From Lautropia sp. (GTDB lineage Bacteria > Pseudomonadota > Gammaproteobacteria > Burkholderiales > Burkholderiaceae_E), in the NCBI GenBank assembly GCA_030532895.1, contig JAUNKF010000002.1:1-64000 (forward strand): 64,000 nucleotides of DNA, written 5' to 3'. The notes under the pieces are model-generated. The model was not told the origin of the DNA. It saw nothing but the letters and a program-made list of their open reading frames with translations, and did not search any database. This document shows positions 35,531 through 44,526 of this stretch, one piece after another (position 1 is the first letter of the stretch; each line of letters starts with the position of its first letter). A program made the translations under genes and the position numbers.

Positions 35531-36454
35531 CTAGGGCACGCCGACGGATTTCAGCAGCTCAGCCACCATGTCGGCACGGGCGCGACGGTTGGCGGCGGCG
35601 CCTCGGGCCGGTTTCAGGCGGTGACCGGCCACGGGCAGCATCACGGCCTGCACATCGTCGGGCAGCACATGGTTGCGACCATCGAGCAGTGCCCATGCCT
35701 TGGCGGCACGCAGCAGGGCCAGGCCCGCCCTCGGGCTAAGCCCTTCGGCGAACATCGAGGCGCGGCGTGACTGGGTCAGCAGGTTCTGCACATAATCGAT
35801 CAGCGGCCCCTGCGCCTTCACCTCACGCACGGCCTGCTGGATGGTGAGCAGATCGGCCGGTGTCAACACGGGTTTCAGTTCCTTCAGCCATTCGCGCCGA
35901 TCACGGCCCTCCAGGAGCGCACGTTCCGACTTCGGGTCGGGGTAGCCCAGCTCCACGCACATCAGGAATCGATCCAGCTGCGATTCCGGTAGCGGGAAGG
36001 TGCCGATCTGATCCTGAGGGTTCTGCGTGGCGATCACGAAGAAGGGGTCGGGCAGCCGATGGGCATGGCCTTCGACCGAGACCTGCCGTTCTTCCATGGC
36101 TTCGAGCAGCGCACTCTGCGACTTGGGTGAAGCACGGTTCACCTCGTCAGCCAGCAGCATCTGGGTGAAAACGGGGCCGGGCATGAAGCTGAACTGCTGC
36201 GTGTCGCGCTGGTAGACGCTGGAGCCGGTGATGTCGGCTGGCAGCAGGTCGTTGGTGAACTGAATGCGCTTGAACTCCAACCCCAGCGAATAGGCCAGCG
36301 TATGCGCCAGCGTCGTCTTGCCCACGCCGGGCAGGTCTTCCAGCAGCAGATGCCCCCGTGCGAACAGGCAGGCGAGCGTCAGCCGGATCTGCTGTGGTTT
36401 GCCAACCACCACCGAACCGATCTGCATGGCAACTTCCTGGATTTTCTGCAGCAT
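35531..36454 (-). CDS. MoxR-family AAA ATPase
   Basis: A 307-residue AAA+ ATPase: Walker A LLEDLPGVGKTTLAHT, Walker B QMLLADEVNRASPKSQSALLEAMEE, sensor 1 FFVIATQNPQDQIGTFPLPESQLDRFLM, then the C-terminal lid. MoxR proteins act as chaperones that activate vWA-type partners; the DUF58 protein next in the operon is the likely partner. The ATG at 36454 fits the family start; the frame is open to 36616 through non-homologous sequence. Confidence 0.92.
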   Translation of the reverse strand: MLQKIQEVAMQIGSVVVGKPQQIRLTLACLFARGHLLLEDLPGVGKTTLAHTLAYSLGLEFKRIQFTNDLLPADITGSSVYQRDTQQFSFMPGPVFTQMLLADEVNRASPKSQSALLEAMEERQVSVEGHAHRLPDPFFVIATQNPQDQIGTFPLPESQLDRFLMCVELGYPDPKSERALLEGRDRREWLKELKPVLTPADLLTIQQAVREVKAQGPLIDYVQNLLTQSRRASMFAEGLSPRAGLALLRAAKAWALLDGRNHVLPDDVQAVMLPVAGHRLKPARGAAANRRARADMVAELLKSVGVP

Positions 36455-36570
36455 GGGGAACTCAGCACCATCGATGACTACGGGTGGCCCGATGGTAGGG
36501 CCGCGGTGGGCCGTGGACAGAGGCCGGGCCGATGACCGGTATGCCGTGGCCCCGGTGACGGCAGGCGGGC

Positions 36571-36597
36571 CGGGGATGAACACGTGCACGACAGGCT
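36571..36597. repeat. Dispersed palindromic element, half copy 9
   Basis: CGGGGATGAACACGTGCACG followed by ACAGGC is close to the right half of copy 8; it lies upstream of moxR. Confidence 0.45.
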
Positions 36598-36785
36598 GCC
36601 GTGATGCGCCGGACAAGTCCGGCGTTGGACCGCATCCCGTGCCGAGGCGCTTGGCCGCCGGGCAGACGGGGGCCGTGTGTTCCTGGATCGTCAGCCGCCT
36701 CCTGGCACGGTATCGTGCAAGACAAAGGCAGGGCTATCTCTGCCAGCGCGCGTGGCAGCGGCGGCCATCTTCGCGGCACTGTCTC

Positions 36786-36791
36786 TATAAT
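36786..36791 (+). promoter_or_regulatory. Candidate -10 box for etfBA
   Basis: Consensus TATAAT 35 bp before the etfB start. No convincing -35 at 16-18 bp, so this is only a partial promoter call. Confidence 0.4.
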
Positions 36792-36825
36792 GGGCACATT
36801 CTCTTACTTTTATCGGGTCAGTCGC

Positions 36826-37575
36826 ATGAAAGTTCTGGTCGCAGTCAAACGAGTCGTCGATTACAACGTAAAAGTCAGGGTCAAAAGTGATGGCACCGAT
36901 GTCGACATCGCCAACGTCAAGATGTCGATGAATCCTTTTGACGAAATTGCCGTCGAAGAAGCCGTCCGGCTGAAGGAAAAGGGTGTGGCCACTGAAGTGG
37001 TGGCGGTTTCCTGCGGTACGGCCGCCAGCCAGGAAACCTTGCGCACCGCGATGGCCATCGGGGCCGATCGTGGCATCCTGGTCGAAACCGACGCCGAGCT
37101 GCAGCCGCTGGCCGTGGCCAAGCTGCTGGCCGCCGTGCAGGCCAAGGAAGGCGCTCAGCTCATCCTGCTCGGCAAGCAGGCCATCGATGACGATGCCAAC
37201 CAGACCGGTCAGATGCTCGCCGCGCTCGCCAAACTGCCCCAGGGCACCTTCGCGTCCAAGGTGGACGTGGCCGATGGCAAGCTCACCGTCACCCGTGAGG
37301 TGGATGGCGGTCTGGAAACGCTGCAGATGCCGCTGCCGGCTGTCGTCACGACCGATCTGCGACTGAACGAACCGCGGTATGTGACGCTGCCCAACATCAT
37401 GAAGGCCAAGAAGAAGCCGCTCGACAAGCTGACACCGGCCGAGCTGGGTGTCGATCCGGCGCCGCGCCTGAAGACGCTGAAGGTGGCTGAGCCGGCCGGC
37501 CGCAAGGCGGGCGTCAAGGTGGCCAGCGTGGATGAGCTGATCAACAAACTGAAGACCGAAGCCAAGGTCATCTGA
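36826..37575 (+). CDS. etfB: Electron transfer flavoprotein beta subunit
   Basis: A 249-residue EtfB that with EtfA carries electrons from acyl-CoA and other dehydrogenases to ETF-quinone oxidoreductase. Signatures: [20 protein letters not shown] at the start, [17 protein letters not shown], and the AMP-binding region [20 protein letters not shown]; the C terminus [19 protein letters not shown] is typical. The ATG at 36826 gives the standard N terminus although no Shine-Dalgarno stands out. etfA follows after 38 bp. Confidence 0.97.
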   Translation: MKVLVAVKRVVDYNVKVRVKSDGTDVDIANVKMSMNPFDEIAVEEAVRLKEKGVATEVVAVSCGTAASQETLRTAMAIGADRGILVETDAELQPLAVAKLLAAVQAKEGAQLILLGKQAIDDDANQTGQMLAALAKLPQGTFASKVDVADGKLTVTREVDGGLETLQMPLPAVVTTDLRLNEPRYVTLPNIMKAKKKPLDKLTPAELGVDPAPRLKTLKVAEPAGRKAGVKVASVDELINKLKTEAKVI

Positions 37576-37613
37576 TCGATCGGGCAAACGCACATATCTA
37601 TTGAGGAATGACG

Positions 37614-38549
37614 ATGGCTATTCTGGTAATTGCAGAACACGACAACAAGTCACTGAAAAGCGCAACCCTGAACGCCGTGGCCGCGGCGGCCAAGCTGGGT
37701 GGGGATGTCCACGTGCTGGTGGTGGGGAGCGGGGCTGACGAAGCCGCTGCCGCAGCTGCCAAGGTGGCCGGCGTGAGCCTGGTCAAGCAGGTGGATGATG
37801 CCGCACTGGCCGAACAGCTGGCCGAAGGCGTGGCCGACCAGATCGTGGCCCAGGCCGGTGGTTACAGCCACATCGTGGCGCCCGCCACCGCGCATGGCAA
37901 GAACGTGATGCCGCGCGTGGCTGCCTTGCTCGACGTGGCCCAGATCTCCGACATCATCTCGGTCGAGTCGGCAGACACCTTCCAGCGCCCGATCTATGCC
38001 GGCAACGCCATTGCCACGGTGCAGAGCGCCGATCCGGTCAAGGTGCTGACGGTTCGTACCACGGCGTTCGATCCGGCGGCTGCCGAGGGGGGAGCGGCCT
38101 CCGTCGAGAAGGTGGGGGCGGCGGCGGTGTCGGCTCAAACCCAGTTCGTCGGCCGTGAAATGGCCAAGAGCGACCGTCCCGAGCTGACGGCTGCGCAGGT
38201 GGTGGTCAGTGGTGGCCGTGCGCTGGGCAGTGCCGAAAACTTCCAGAAGGTGCTGGAGCCGCTGGCCGACAAGCTGGGGGCAGCCGTGGGTGCCTCCCGT
38301 GCCGCGGTCGATGCCGGTTATGTGGCCAACGACCTGCAGGTGGGCCAAACCGGCAAGATCGTCGCGCCGCAACTCTACATCGCGGTCGGCATCTCGGGCG
38401 CCATCCAGCATCTGGCCGGCATGAAGGACAGCAAGGTCATCGTGGCCATCAACAAGGATGAGGAAGCCCCGATCTTCGGCGTGGCCGATTACGGGCTGGT
38501 GGGTGATCTGTTCGAGCTGGTGCCGGAACTGACGGCCAAACTGGGCTGA
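37614..38549 (+). CDS. etfA: Electron transfer flavoprotein alpha subunit
   Basis: A 311-residue EtfA starting [11 protein letters not shown]. The C-terminal FAD-binding domain shows [61 protein letters not shown] and [23 protein letters not shown], all conserved. The ATG at 37614 has GAGGA at proper spacing; the ATG at 37608 is two codons earlier. Operon with etfB; a strong hairpin lies 137 bp downstream. Confidence 0.97.
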   Translation: MAILVIAEHDNKSLKSATLNAVAAAAKLGGDVHVLVVGSGADEAAAAAAKVAGVSLVKQVDDAALAEQLAEGVADQIVAQAGGYSHIVAPATAHGKNVMPRVAALLDVAQISDIISVESADTFQRPIYAGNAIATVQSADPVKVLTVRTTAFDPAAAEGGAASVEKVGAAAVSAQTQFVGREMAKSDRPELTAAQVVVSGGRALGSAENFQKVLEPLADKLGAAVGASRAAVDAGYVANDLQVGQTGKIVAPQLYIAVGISGAIQHLAGMKDSKVIVAINKDEEAPIFGVADYGLVGDLFELVPELTAKLG

Positions 38550-38685
38550 GACTTCAGACGGCAGCTGATTGATTCGGTCGGGCGCTGCGACTGAGCGCCT
38601 GATCGCCTCAGCCTGGCGGCTCTGCCCCCGACACGCACGTCCGGATGTGTGGGCAGGGCTGTCAGCAGCTTTCGAGGACGTTTCA

Positions 38686-38735
38686 AAGGCCGTGGCGATG
38701 CGCGTTTGTGCGGCATCTGCCACGGCCTTGTCGTT
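38686..38735 (+). terminator. Hairpin downstream of etfBA
   Basis: Perfect 11-bp stem AAGGCCGTGGC / GCCACGGCCTT (38686-38696 and 38719-38729), extended inside by GATGC/GCATC, followed by GTCGTTTGTCG. Probably ends the etfBA transcript. The 38550-39077 spacer otherwise holds only this hairpin, a weaker one at about 38620-38655, and repeat copy 10. Confidence 0.6.
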
Positions 38736-38854
38736 TGTCGTGCCTTGTTGCTGCCGCTGTCCGAATGGCCGCGCCTGTCCGAAAGCGTGTCGTATGGGCT
38801 GCTCGCGCCATTGGAGATCATGTGGCCGTGACTTCCCGCTCGCCCAGGCGCTTG

Positions 38855-38917
38855 GCGCGTGTGATGCGTTCTTCGTCTCCGAGCACGCCCTGCCTGGGGC
38901 CATGCAATACATGCGCT
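38855..38917. repeat. Dispersed palindromic element, degenerate copy 10
   Basis: GCGCGTGTGATGCG with TTCTTCGTCTCCGAG matches the left half, and CCATGCAATACATGCGC is a decayed right arm; in the spacer after etfA. Confidence 0.45.
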
Positions 38918-39077
38918 AACACCGGTTCTTCGAGCAAAGTCTGATGATGGGGGTGTGAAGCCTGCCGACGCTTTTTCATTTTGTCGTGGCCGCTTGCTTG
39001 CGGTCTGACAGGATGTGCGTCAAGAATCCGGCCGTTGGCGCCGTGTCGTGCGCCGTTCATCAGATGGGAGTTGTGGC

Positions 39078-39698
39078 ATGGATTCGAGTGTGAAGGGCTT
39101 TCGGCGTCCGGCTGGGCCGCAGGGTGTCGAGATGGTCGGTGTGTCGGGCAGCTGGCTGCAGCGAGCCAGGCAGTGGATGGTGCCTTGTGTGGCCGTGATG
39201 GTGGCTTTCGTCGGGCTGGAAAGCACGGCACAGGCCGAGACGCTCACGCGGGTTTATCAGTCGCGCATGGCGGATGGCTCCGTGGCTTTCGGTGACAAGC
39301 CGGTGGCGGGTGCCCGTGAGTACAGCAGCCGTGAATACCGCTTGCCGGATCCGCTGCCGGATGATGTGCTGGAAGCCGAGCGGCTGGAGTGGGAGCATCA
39401 GGCCCGTGCCTTCGACCATCGCCATGCCGAGCGCCAGGCCATCCAGGCAGCGGAGGCTTCGGCCCGTCGCCCTCGTCGTGACGCTGTCTGGCAGAGCCGG
39501 GCAGGCAGCCCGTTCAGTGAATCGGGCACCTATGTGCATGGCAGTGCGCCGGTTGCCAGCTGGGGGCCGCAGGCCAGACCTGTTGCACCCCCACCCGCTG
39601 GTTATGCCTCGCAGTATCGCAGCTCGCCAGGGGCCGTGAACGGCCGTCAGAACCCGGCGCTGGGCAGTGGTTTCGTCGCACACCCGCCGCGTTACTGA
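39078..39698 (+). CDS. Exported protein with DUF4124-like segment, function unknown
   Basis: A 206-residue protein. An N-terminal segment of about 30 residues precedes a membrane/signal helix (MVPCVAVMVAFVGLESTAQAE). A short region TRVYQSRMADGSVAFGDKPVAGA follows that resembles DUF4124 (the usual motif is YRWVD..G..HYSD.P). After a charged helix the C-terminal half is Pro/Ser/Gly-rich and probably disordered. The ATG at 39078 follows GGGAG. Convergent with the CorC-like gene, 7 bp apart. Likely periplasmic; no function can be assigned. Confidence 0.65.
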   Translation: MDSSVKGFRRPAGPQGVEMVGVSGSWLQRARQWMVPCVAVMVAFVGLESTAQAETLTRVYQSRMADGSVAFGDKPVAGAREYSSREYRLPDPLPDDVLEAERLEWEHQARAFDHRHAERQAIQAAEASARRPRRDAVWQSRAGSPFSESGTYVHGSAPVASWGPQARPVAPPPAGYASQYRSSPGAVNGRQNPALGSGFVAHPPRY

Positions 39699-39705
39699 GC
39701 AGCCT

Positions 39706-41061
39706 TCAGCCCTGTTCGGCCTCGGTGCTTTCGGCGCCGGTTGCCGGTTTCACACGGGTGACGAGCAGTTGGTCGATACGATGCTTGTCGATATCGACCA
39801 CCTCGAACTTGTAGCCGGCATAGGTGACGGTGTCGGTCAGTTTCGGCATCCGGCGCAGGCTGAACATCATGAAGCCGGCCAGCGTTTCGTAGTTGCTGTC
39901 ATCCGGCAGCGCTTCGATGTCCAGGGCACGGGTGACGTTGTCCACCGGCGTCAGGCCGTCGATCAGCCAGCTGTCATCATCACGCTTGACGATCTGGCTT
40001 TGGTTGTCATTCACCAGATCGCCCATCACGGTGCTCATGACATCATTGAGCGTGATGAGTCCAACGACCAGCGCGTATTCATTCAGGACGATGGCAAAAT
40101 CTTCCCGGCTGGCCCTGAACTGGGTGAGCAATTCGGACAGCGTCAGCGAATCGGGGATCGTCAGCACCGGTTTGATCCACGGCGCACCTTTCAGGGTGAG
40201 TGGCTCGTTGTTGATGATGCGGGTCAGCAGATCCTTCGATTCGACATAGCCGATGATCTGATCGATTTCATCCTCGCAGACGAGGAAGCGGGAGTGATTC
40301 AGTTGGGCAATCTGCTCACGTAATTCCTGATCGCTCTCCTGAAGGGTCAGGTACGCGATGCTTTCGCGGGTGGTCATGGCCGATGAGACCAGCCGGGACT
40401 CCAGCTCGAAGACGTTTTCGATCAGGTGGTGCTCGGTATCGGGCAGCACGCCGGCTTGAGCGCCTGCATCCACGATGGCCGAGATGTCATCGAAGGTGAT
40501 TTCATCGCTGCGCTGGGCGGGCAGTCCAAAGAGGCGGATGACATGGTCTGCAAGGGTGTTGAAGAGCCAGACCACCGGCTTGAACAGGGTGATGCACAGG
40601 TGGATCGGCTTGACCAGGCGCAGCGAAATGGCCTCGGGCATCAGCATGGCGACGCGCTTGGGCAGCAGGTCGGCAAAGAGGATGAAGAGGCAGGTGACGA
40701 GCAGGAAGGAGGCGGCGCCGGCCAGTGGCGACAACCACGGCCCTTGGTAGACGCTACCGATCCATTCGGCAAAGATCGGGCTGATGGCCGATTCGCCGAT
40801 GGCACCGGCCAGGATCGCAACCGCGTTGATGCCGATTTGCACGGCCGTGACGAATTGGCCGGGGCGGGCCTGCAGTGCCAGCACCTCGGCGGCTCGGGTA
40901 TCGCCTTCGTCTGCCAGAATCTTGAGCTTGAGGCGGCGTGAGGCGGCCAGGGCGATTTCGGCGGCCGAGAAGAAGGCGCTGCCGATGACCAGCAGCAAGA
41001 TGATCAACAGCTGTTGGGTGGGACTGAGACTGAAATCCAAGGGAAAGCTCCGAAGCGACAC
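39706..41061 (-). CDS. CNNM/CorC (HlyC) family membrane protein with CBS domains
   Basis: A 451-residue protein: DUF21 (CNNM) membrane domain with about four helices (GSAFFSAAEIALAASRRLKLK is characteristic), CBS pair (about residues 215-340, including YVESKDLLTRI and FAIVLNEYALVVGLITLNDVM), and a C-terminal CorC_HlyC domain (WLIDGLTPVDNV...). This is the YtfL/PaeA type, linked in E. coli to cation or polyamine (cadaverine, putrescine) export and Mg/Co homeostasis; the substrate here is unknown. The GTG start at 41061 follows AGAAGG; a TTG seven codons later preceded by CGGAG is an alternative. Confidence 0.85.
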   Translation of the reverse strand: MSLRSFPLDFSLSPTQQLLIILLLVIGSAFFSAAEIALAASRRLKLKILADEGDTRAAEVLALQARPGQFVTAVQIGINAVAILAGAIGESAISPIFAEWIGSVYQGPWLSPLAGAASFLLVTCLFILFADLLPKRVAMLMPEAISLRLVKPIHLCITLFKPVVWLFNTLADHVIRLFGLPAQRSDEITFDDISAIVDAGAQAGVLPDTEHHLIENVFELESRLVSSAMTTRESIAYLTLQESDQELREQIAQLNHSRFLVCEDEIDQIIGYVESKDLLTRIINNEPLTLKGAPWIKPVLTIPDSLTLSELLTQFRASREDFAIVLNEYALVVGLITLNDVMSTVMGDLVNDNQSQIVKRDDDSWLIDGLTPVDNVTRALDIEALPDDSNYETLAGFMMFSLRRMPKLTDTVTYAGYKFEVVDIDKHRIDQLLVTRVKPATGAESTEAEQG

Positions 41062-41075
41062 GCGGGCCTTCTTCA

Positions 41076-41136
41076 GAGCGTTCAGGCACTGATTCGTCTC
41101 CGAGAAAGCCCTTTCCGGGCGTGCATGACACGCGCC
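41076..41136. repeat. Dispersed palindromic element, copy 11
   Basis: Core CACTGATTCGTCTCCGAG and right arm GGCGTGCATGACACGCGCC (41118-41136); left arm decayed. The arm is followed by GCGTGTCC, making a nested GACACGC/GCGTGTC repeat. Confidence 0.6.
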
Positions 41137-41370
41137 AAGCGTGTCCGTGGGGCGCCCAAGTGTCGGGAAGCCTCAAGATTAACCATTTTGTGCGTTTTTA
41201 GCCAACATCGGGCTGATGAACAGCATCCTTGGCGGGCGGAAAGTGTTGTCAAAAATCAGCAGCTTAGCGTGCCTGCCAACCCTTGCATTCAAACTGGCCG
41301 AGTGAGCCACATCGGTCAAGCGGGGCTGGCACGATGCCGTCCGGCGTCATGGGGTGACACGTTGTGGCGC

Positions 41371-41399
41371 ATGACAATCGCAGCCTGCGGCTATATAAT
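41371..41399 (+). promoter_or_regulatory. Sigma-70-type promoter of the S16-L19 operon
   Basis: -35 ATGACA (41371-41376), 17-bp spacer, -10 TATAAT (41394-41399). Confidence 0.65.
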
Positions 41400-41619
41400 C
41401 AAGAGTTACTTTCTTCTTTGCGGATTTTTCGGGCAAATGGCAGGCCGCGCGTGTCGTGCGCCACCGGCCTTTTGGTGCGGAGTCCGTTTGCCTTGACCCA
41501 AGGTCGTTGTCGGCTGGTATTTGCCACCGGGAAGAGGGCGCTCATCTCACCGGGCTTGTGATGGTTGTGATGGCGCGGTCTTCTGCTGGCAGGTGTCAGT
41601 CATTCGGAGATTAATTTCA

Positions 41620-41892
41620 ATGGTCGTTGTTCGTCTTTCGCGCGGTGGCTCCAAAAAGCGCCCTTTCTACAACATCGTCGTGACCGACAAGCGTAATCGT
41701 CGCGATGGCAGCTTCATCGAGCGCCTGGGCTTCTACAACCCCGTGGCGTCCGAGAAGGATCTGCAGGCGCTGCGCCTGGATCTGGCCCGTGTCGAGCATT
41801 GGGTGTCGCGTGGTGCACAGCTGTCGCCGAGCGTGGCCCGTCTGGCCAAGAAAGTGGCCAAGCAGCCTGCTGCCGAGCAGGCCGCTGCCTGA
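41620..41892 (+). CDS. rpsP: 30S ribosomal protein S16
   Basis: A 90-residue S16: [41 protein letters not shown] is the hallmark N terminus. It binds 16S rRNA early in 30S assembly. The ATG at 41620 follows CGGAGA. First gene of the rpsP-rimM-trmD-rplS operon; rimM starts 14 bp after its stop. Confidence 0.98.
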   Translation: MVVVRLSRGGSKKRPFYNIVVTDKRNRRDGSFIERLGFYNPVASEKDLQALRLDLARVEHWVSRGAQLSPSVARLAKKVAKQPAAEQAAA

Positions 41893-41906
41893 GTCCTTCC
41901 GCACAC

Positions 41907-42485
41907 ATGGCGACCAGTCCGCAATGGGTGGTCGTCGGCAGGATTCGCGACAGCTACGGTGTTCATGGCGCATTGAAGGTCGAGCCGTATAGCCCGGCTT
42001 TCGATTCCGTCCTCAGGCACATCAAGCGTTGGCGTCTGGTCGAAGCCTCACCCGCATCCGGGGCATCGGTCAAGGCGCCTGTTCGCGTTTCTGCCCGACC
42101 GATCGCCTTGCCCCAGGATGTCCGCTGCCAGCGTTGCAGGGTGCAGGGTGACATGCTGGTGGCCGAATTGCAGATGCCCGACGGCCTCGCTGCGCTCACG
42201 CGCGAGCAGGTGCTGGCGCTCAAGGGCGTCGAGATCGCGGTCGATCGGGCCGATTTTCCGCCTGCCGATGAAGACGAGTTCTATCACACCGACCTGATCG
42301 GTTGCGAGGTGATCGGGCAAGCGGATCAGCGTCTTGGTGTGGTGGTGGCCGTGGACGACCACGGTGCTCAGCAGGTGATCCGTCTTGACGATGGCTTGCT
42401 GATTCCCTTCGTCGAGGCCATCGTCCAGTCGGTCGATCTCGACATGAAGCGAATCCGGGTCGATTGGGCGGCTGACTGGCGTTAG
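41907..42485 (+). CDS. rimM: 16S rRNA processing/maturation factor RimM
   Basis: A 192-residue RimM that aids 30S head assembly by binding S19. The N-terminal barrel starts [23 protein letters not shown]; the C-terminal PRC barrel shows [14 protein letters not shown] and the end [24 protein letters not shown]. The loop around residues 45-75 is longer than usual. The start at 41907 gives the standard N terminus; the frame is open further upstream, overlapping rpsP. Confidence 0.95.
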   Translation: MATSPQWVVVGRIRDSYGVHGALKVEPYSPAFDSVLRHIKRWRLVEASPASGASVKAPVRVSARPIALPQDVRCQRCRVQGDMLVAELQMPDGLAALTREQVLALKGVEIAVDRADFPPADEDEFYHTDLIGCEVIGQADQRLGVVVAVDDHGAQQVIRLDDGLLIPFVEAIVQSVDLDMKRIRVDWAADWR

Positions 42486-42660
42486 TGCGTGCAACCGTGA
42501 GGTCTTCATTCTTCGTGCCAGCGAACGTGCCTGTCGGGTGCGCACGCCTTGGTCGTCCCTGTTCGCGTCCGGGAAAGCCCGGACGGGCGTGACCGACAGG
42601 CATCAGGCATCCGGGCATCAGGCATCAGGAAAAGGGAGCAGGGCTGTCCACCCCGACCAC

Positions 42661-43644
42661 ATGATCGACTTTGAAATCATCACGATCTTCCCGGATCTGA
42701 TCGAGGCGGTGGCGCCCTACGGCGTGGTGGGCCGTGCCGGTGCCGTGGTGCAGGCGCCAGTGTCATCAGGATTGGCCGCTGGTTCTACCGATTCAGCTTC
42801 CGGCACATCGGCCAACACCGATGCTGCGGTTCTGGCTGCAGGGATGGTGGCCGACCGGCCGATCATGGCCGCAGTTGCCGCTGCCGATCAGGTGGCAGGC
42901 AGCCGCCCATCGCCGACTCGGGAGCCGGCTGCCTTGGCACGATCCGGTGACGGTGCCCGTGCCGCCAAGGTCGTTTCCCCCCGTTATCGGCTGCGCTGCT
43001 GGAACCCGCGCGACTTCACCTTCGACAATTACCGCCGCATCGACGACCGCCCCTACGGGGGAGGGCCGGGCATGGTGATGCTGGCCGAGCCGTTGCTGCG
43101 CTGCCTCGCGGCCATCCGCCAAACCCGTCAGCAGGAAGGCAAGCCGGCCTTGCCGCTCATCTATCTCTCGCCGCAGGGCAAGCCCTTTCATCAGGGCAGG
43201 GCGAAGCAGCTGGCCCAATCGCCGGGGGCCATCCTGCTCTGTGGCCGTTACGAGGCCATCGACCAGCGTTTTCTCGATGCCGAGGTGGACGAGGAAATCT
43301 CGATGGGGGATTTCGTCGTCTCGGGCGGGGAGTTGCCCGCGATGCTGGTGCTCGATGCGGTCGTGCGCCTGTTGCCGGGGGTGCTGAATCACGAGGAATC
43401 GGCGGTTCAGGATTCTTTCGACGGGGGCATGCTCGATTGTCCGCATTACACCCGCCCCGAACAGTTGCCGGGTCTGGCACGCGGTGTGGCCCCAGGGGTG
43501 CCGCCCGTGCTGCTGTCGGGCAACCACCGCGAGATCGAACGCTGGCGCGCCGCTCGCGCGCTGCAAGCCACTGAGCAGAAGCGCCCGGATCTGTTGGCGG
43601 CCGCCGGCACGGGGCGTGCCCCGCAGACACCAGACGGATGCTGA
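42661..43644 (+). CDS. trmD: tRNA (guanine-N1)-methyltransferase TrmD with a large insertion
   Basis: A 327-residue TrmD that methylates G37 of tRNAs using SAM, preventing frameshifts. The N terminus [23 protein letters not shown] and, after a gap, [62 protein letters not shown] and [10 protein letters not shown] are conserved. Catalytic and knot residues therefore appear intact. Between GVVGRA (residue 26) and CWNPRDF (about 113) typical enzymes have only about 10 residues. Here about 75 extra Ala/Ser/Gly-rich residues are inserted (42739-42985), with no stop or frame change. A second small insertion (RGVAPG) precedes [10 protein letters not shown]. Third gene of its operon. Confidence 0.93.
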   Translation: MIDFEIITIFPDLIEAVAPYGVVGRAGAVVQAPVSSGLAAGSTDSASGTSANTDAAVLAAGMVADRPIMAAVAAADQVAGSRPSPTREPAALARSGDGARAAKVVSPRYRLRCWNPRDFTFDNYRRIDDRPYGGGPGMVMLAEPLLRCLAAIRQTRQQEGKPALPLIYLSPQGKPFHQGRAKQLAQSPGAILLCGRYEAIDQRFLDAEVDEEISMGDFVVSGGELPAMLVLDAVVRLLPGVLNHEESAVQDSFDGGMLDCPHYTRPEQLPGLARGVAPGVPPVLLSGNHREIERWRAARALQATEQKRPDLLAAAGTGRAPQTPDGC

Positions 43645-43768
43645 GCGCTTCTGGCCAGCCCTTTGGTCCGGCGCCGCTGGGTGCACAGCCTTGTTCATAC
43701 CCCTTGCAGGCCGGGACACGGCCGAACGCTTTGCCACCGGTGTGGCCAGGGAAGGGAGGTTGCGTGTC

Positions 43769-43806
43769 CGAGAGTGCCGCCCATATGGGCAACACCTGCT
43801 CTCTCG
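43769..43806. other. Nested palindrome in the trmD-rplS spacer
   Basis: GCCCATATGGGC (43779-43790) sits inside CGAGAG / CTCTCG arms (43769-43774, 43801-43806), 139 bp before rplS. The 43645-43944 spacer holds no gene. The structure could be an mRNA hairpin affecting L19 expression or a protein-binding site; the role is unknown. Confidence 0.4.
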
Positions 43807-43944
43807 TGCTAACATCTCCGGCTTTACAACCGCATCCTCTGGCGGGTCAGGCCGATTTTGGCTGGTGCATGCATGTTGGTGAAGCATGGGCCGGCGGCGG
43901 CACTTTCAACGACAACGCCCGCGCATGATGCCCTGGAGTTTTTC

Positions 43945-44337
43945 ATGAATCTGATCGCTCAACTCGAACAGGAAGAAATCGCCCGCCTGGGCAAGACCAT
44001 CCCCGCCTTTGCGCCGGGTGACACCGTGGCCGTTTCCGTCAACGTGGTGGAAGGCAGCCGCAAGCGTGTGCAGGTCTATGAGGGCGTGGTGATCGCCAAG
44101 CGTAACCGTGGCCTCAACAGCGCCTTCACGGTTCGCAAGATCTCGTCGGGTGAAGGTGTCGAGCGTACCTTCCAGCTCTATTCCCCGCTGATCGCCGGTA
44201 TCGAAGTCAAGCGTCGTGGTGATGTCCGCCGCGCCAAGCTCTACTACCTGCGCAAGCTCTCGGGCAAGAAGGCTCGCATCAAGGAAAAGCTGCCGGCTCG
44301 CACGCAGGCTGCCAAGGCTGCCGCTGCCGAAGCCTGA
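43945..44337 (+). CDS. rplS: 50S ribosomal protein L19
   Basis: A 130-residue L19 at the 30S-50S interface. Signatures: [63 protein letters not shown] and [22 protein letters not shown]. The ATG at 43945 follows CTGGAG. Ends the operon; a terminator follows. Confidence 0.98.
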   Translation: MNLIAQLEQEEIARLGKTIPAFAPGDTVAVSVNVVEGSRKRVQVYEGVVIAKRNRGLNSAFTVRKISSGEGVERTFQLYSPLIAGIEVKRRGDVRRAKLYYLRKLSGKKARIKEKLPARTQAAKAAAAEA

Positions 44338-44388
44338 TCGCGTGTGGCGGGGGCAGATAGTCGCCCCGCTTCAGCCGCATTCAGCCGG

Positions 44389-44413
44389 AAGGCCAGACAG
44401 TTGTCTGGCCTTT
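44389..44413 (+). terminator. Rho-independent terminator after rplS
   Basis: 10-bp stem AAGGCCAGAC / GTCTGGCCTT with a 4-nt loop and a short T run. Confidence 0.7.
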
Positions 44414-44424
44414 CTGCCATCTGG

Positions 44425-44462
44425 GCACTGAATGGGCATGGAGACGAATCCGGACATGACAC
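44425..44462. repeat. Dispersed palindromic element, degenerate copy 12
   Basis: GCACTGAATG..GGAGACGAATCCGGACATGACAC resembles the core and right arm; located between the rplS terminator and the NUDIX gene. Confidence 0.4.
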
Positions 44463-44526
44463 CTTTGGGCCCATGATGTCACGTGCTGGTCAGTGACTTG
44501 AGCGCTTGTTTTAACATCGGCGGATC

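Larger units (their letters stand above)
41062..41619. other. Spacer between the CNNM gene and rpsP
   Basis: 560 bp without a gene. It holds repeat copy 11 at 41076-41136 and the S16-operon promoter at 41371-41399, giving rpsP a leader of roughly 210 nt. A long leader ahead of a ribosomal operon can carry control structure, but none is obvious by eye. Confidence 0.5.
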
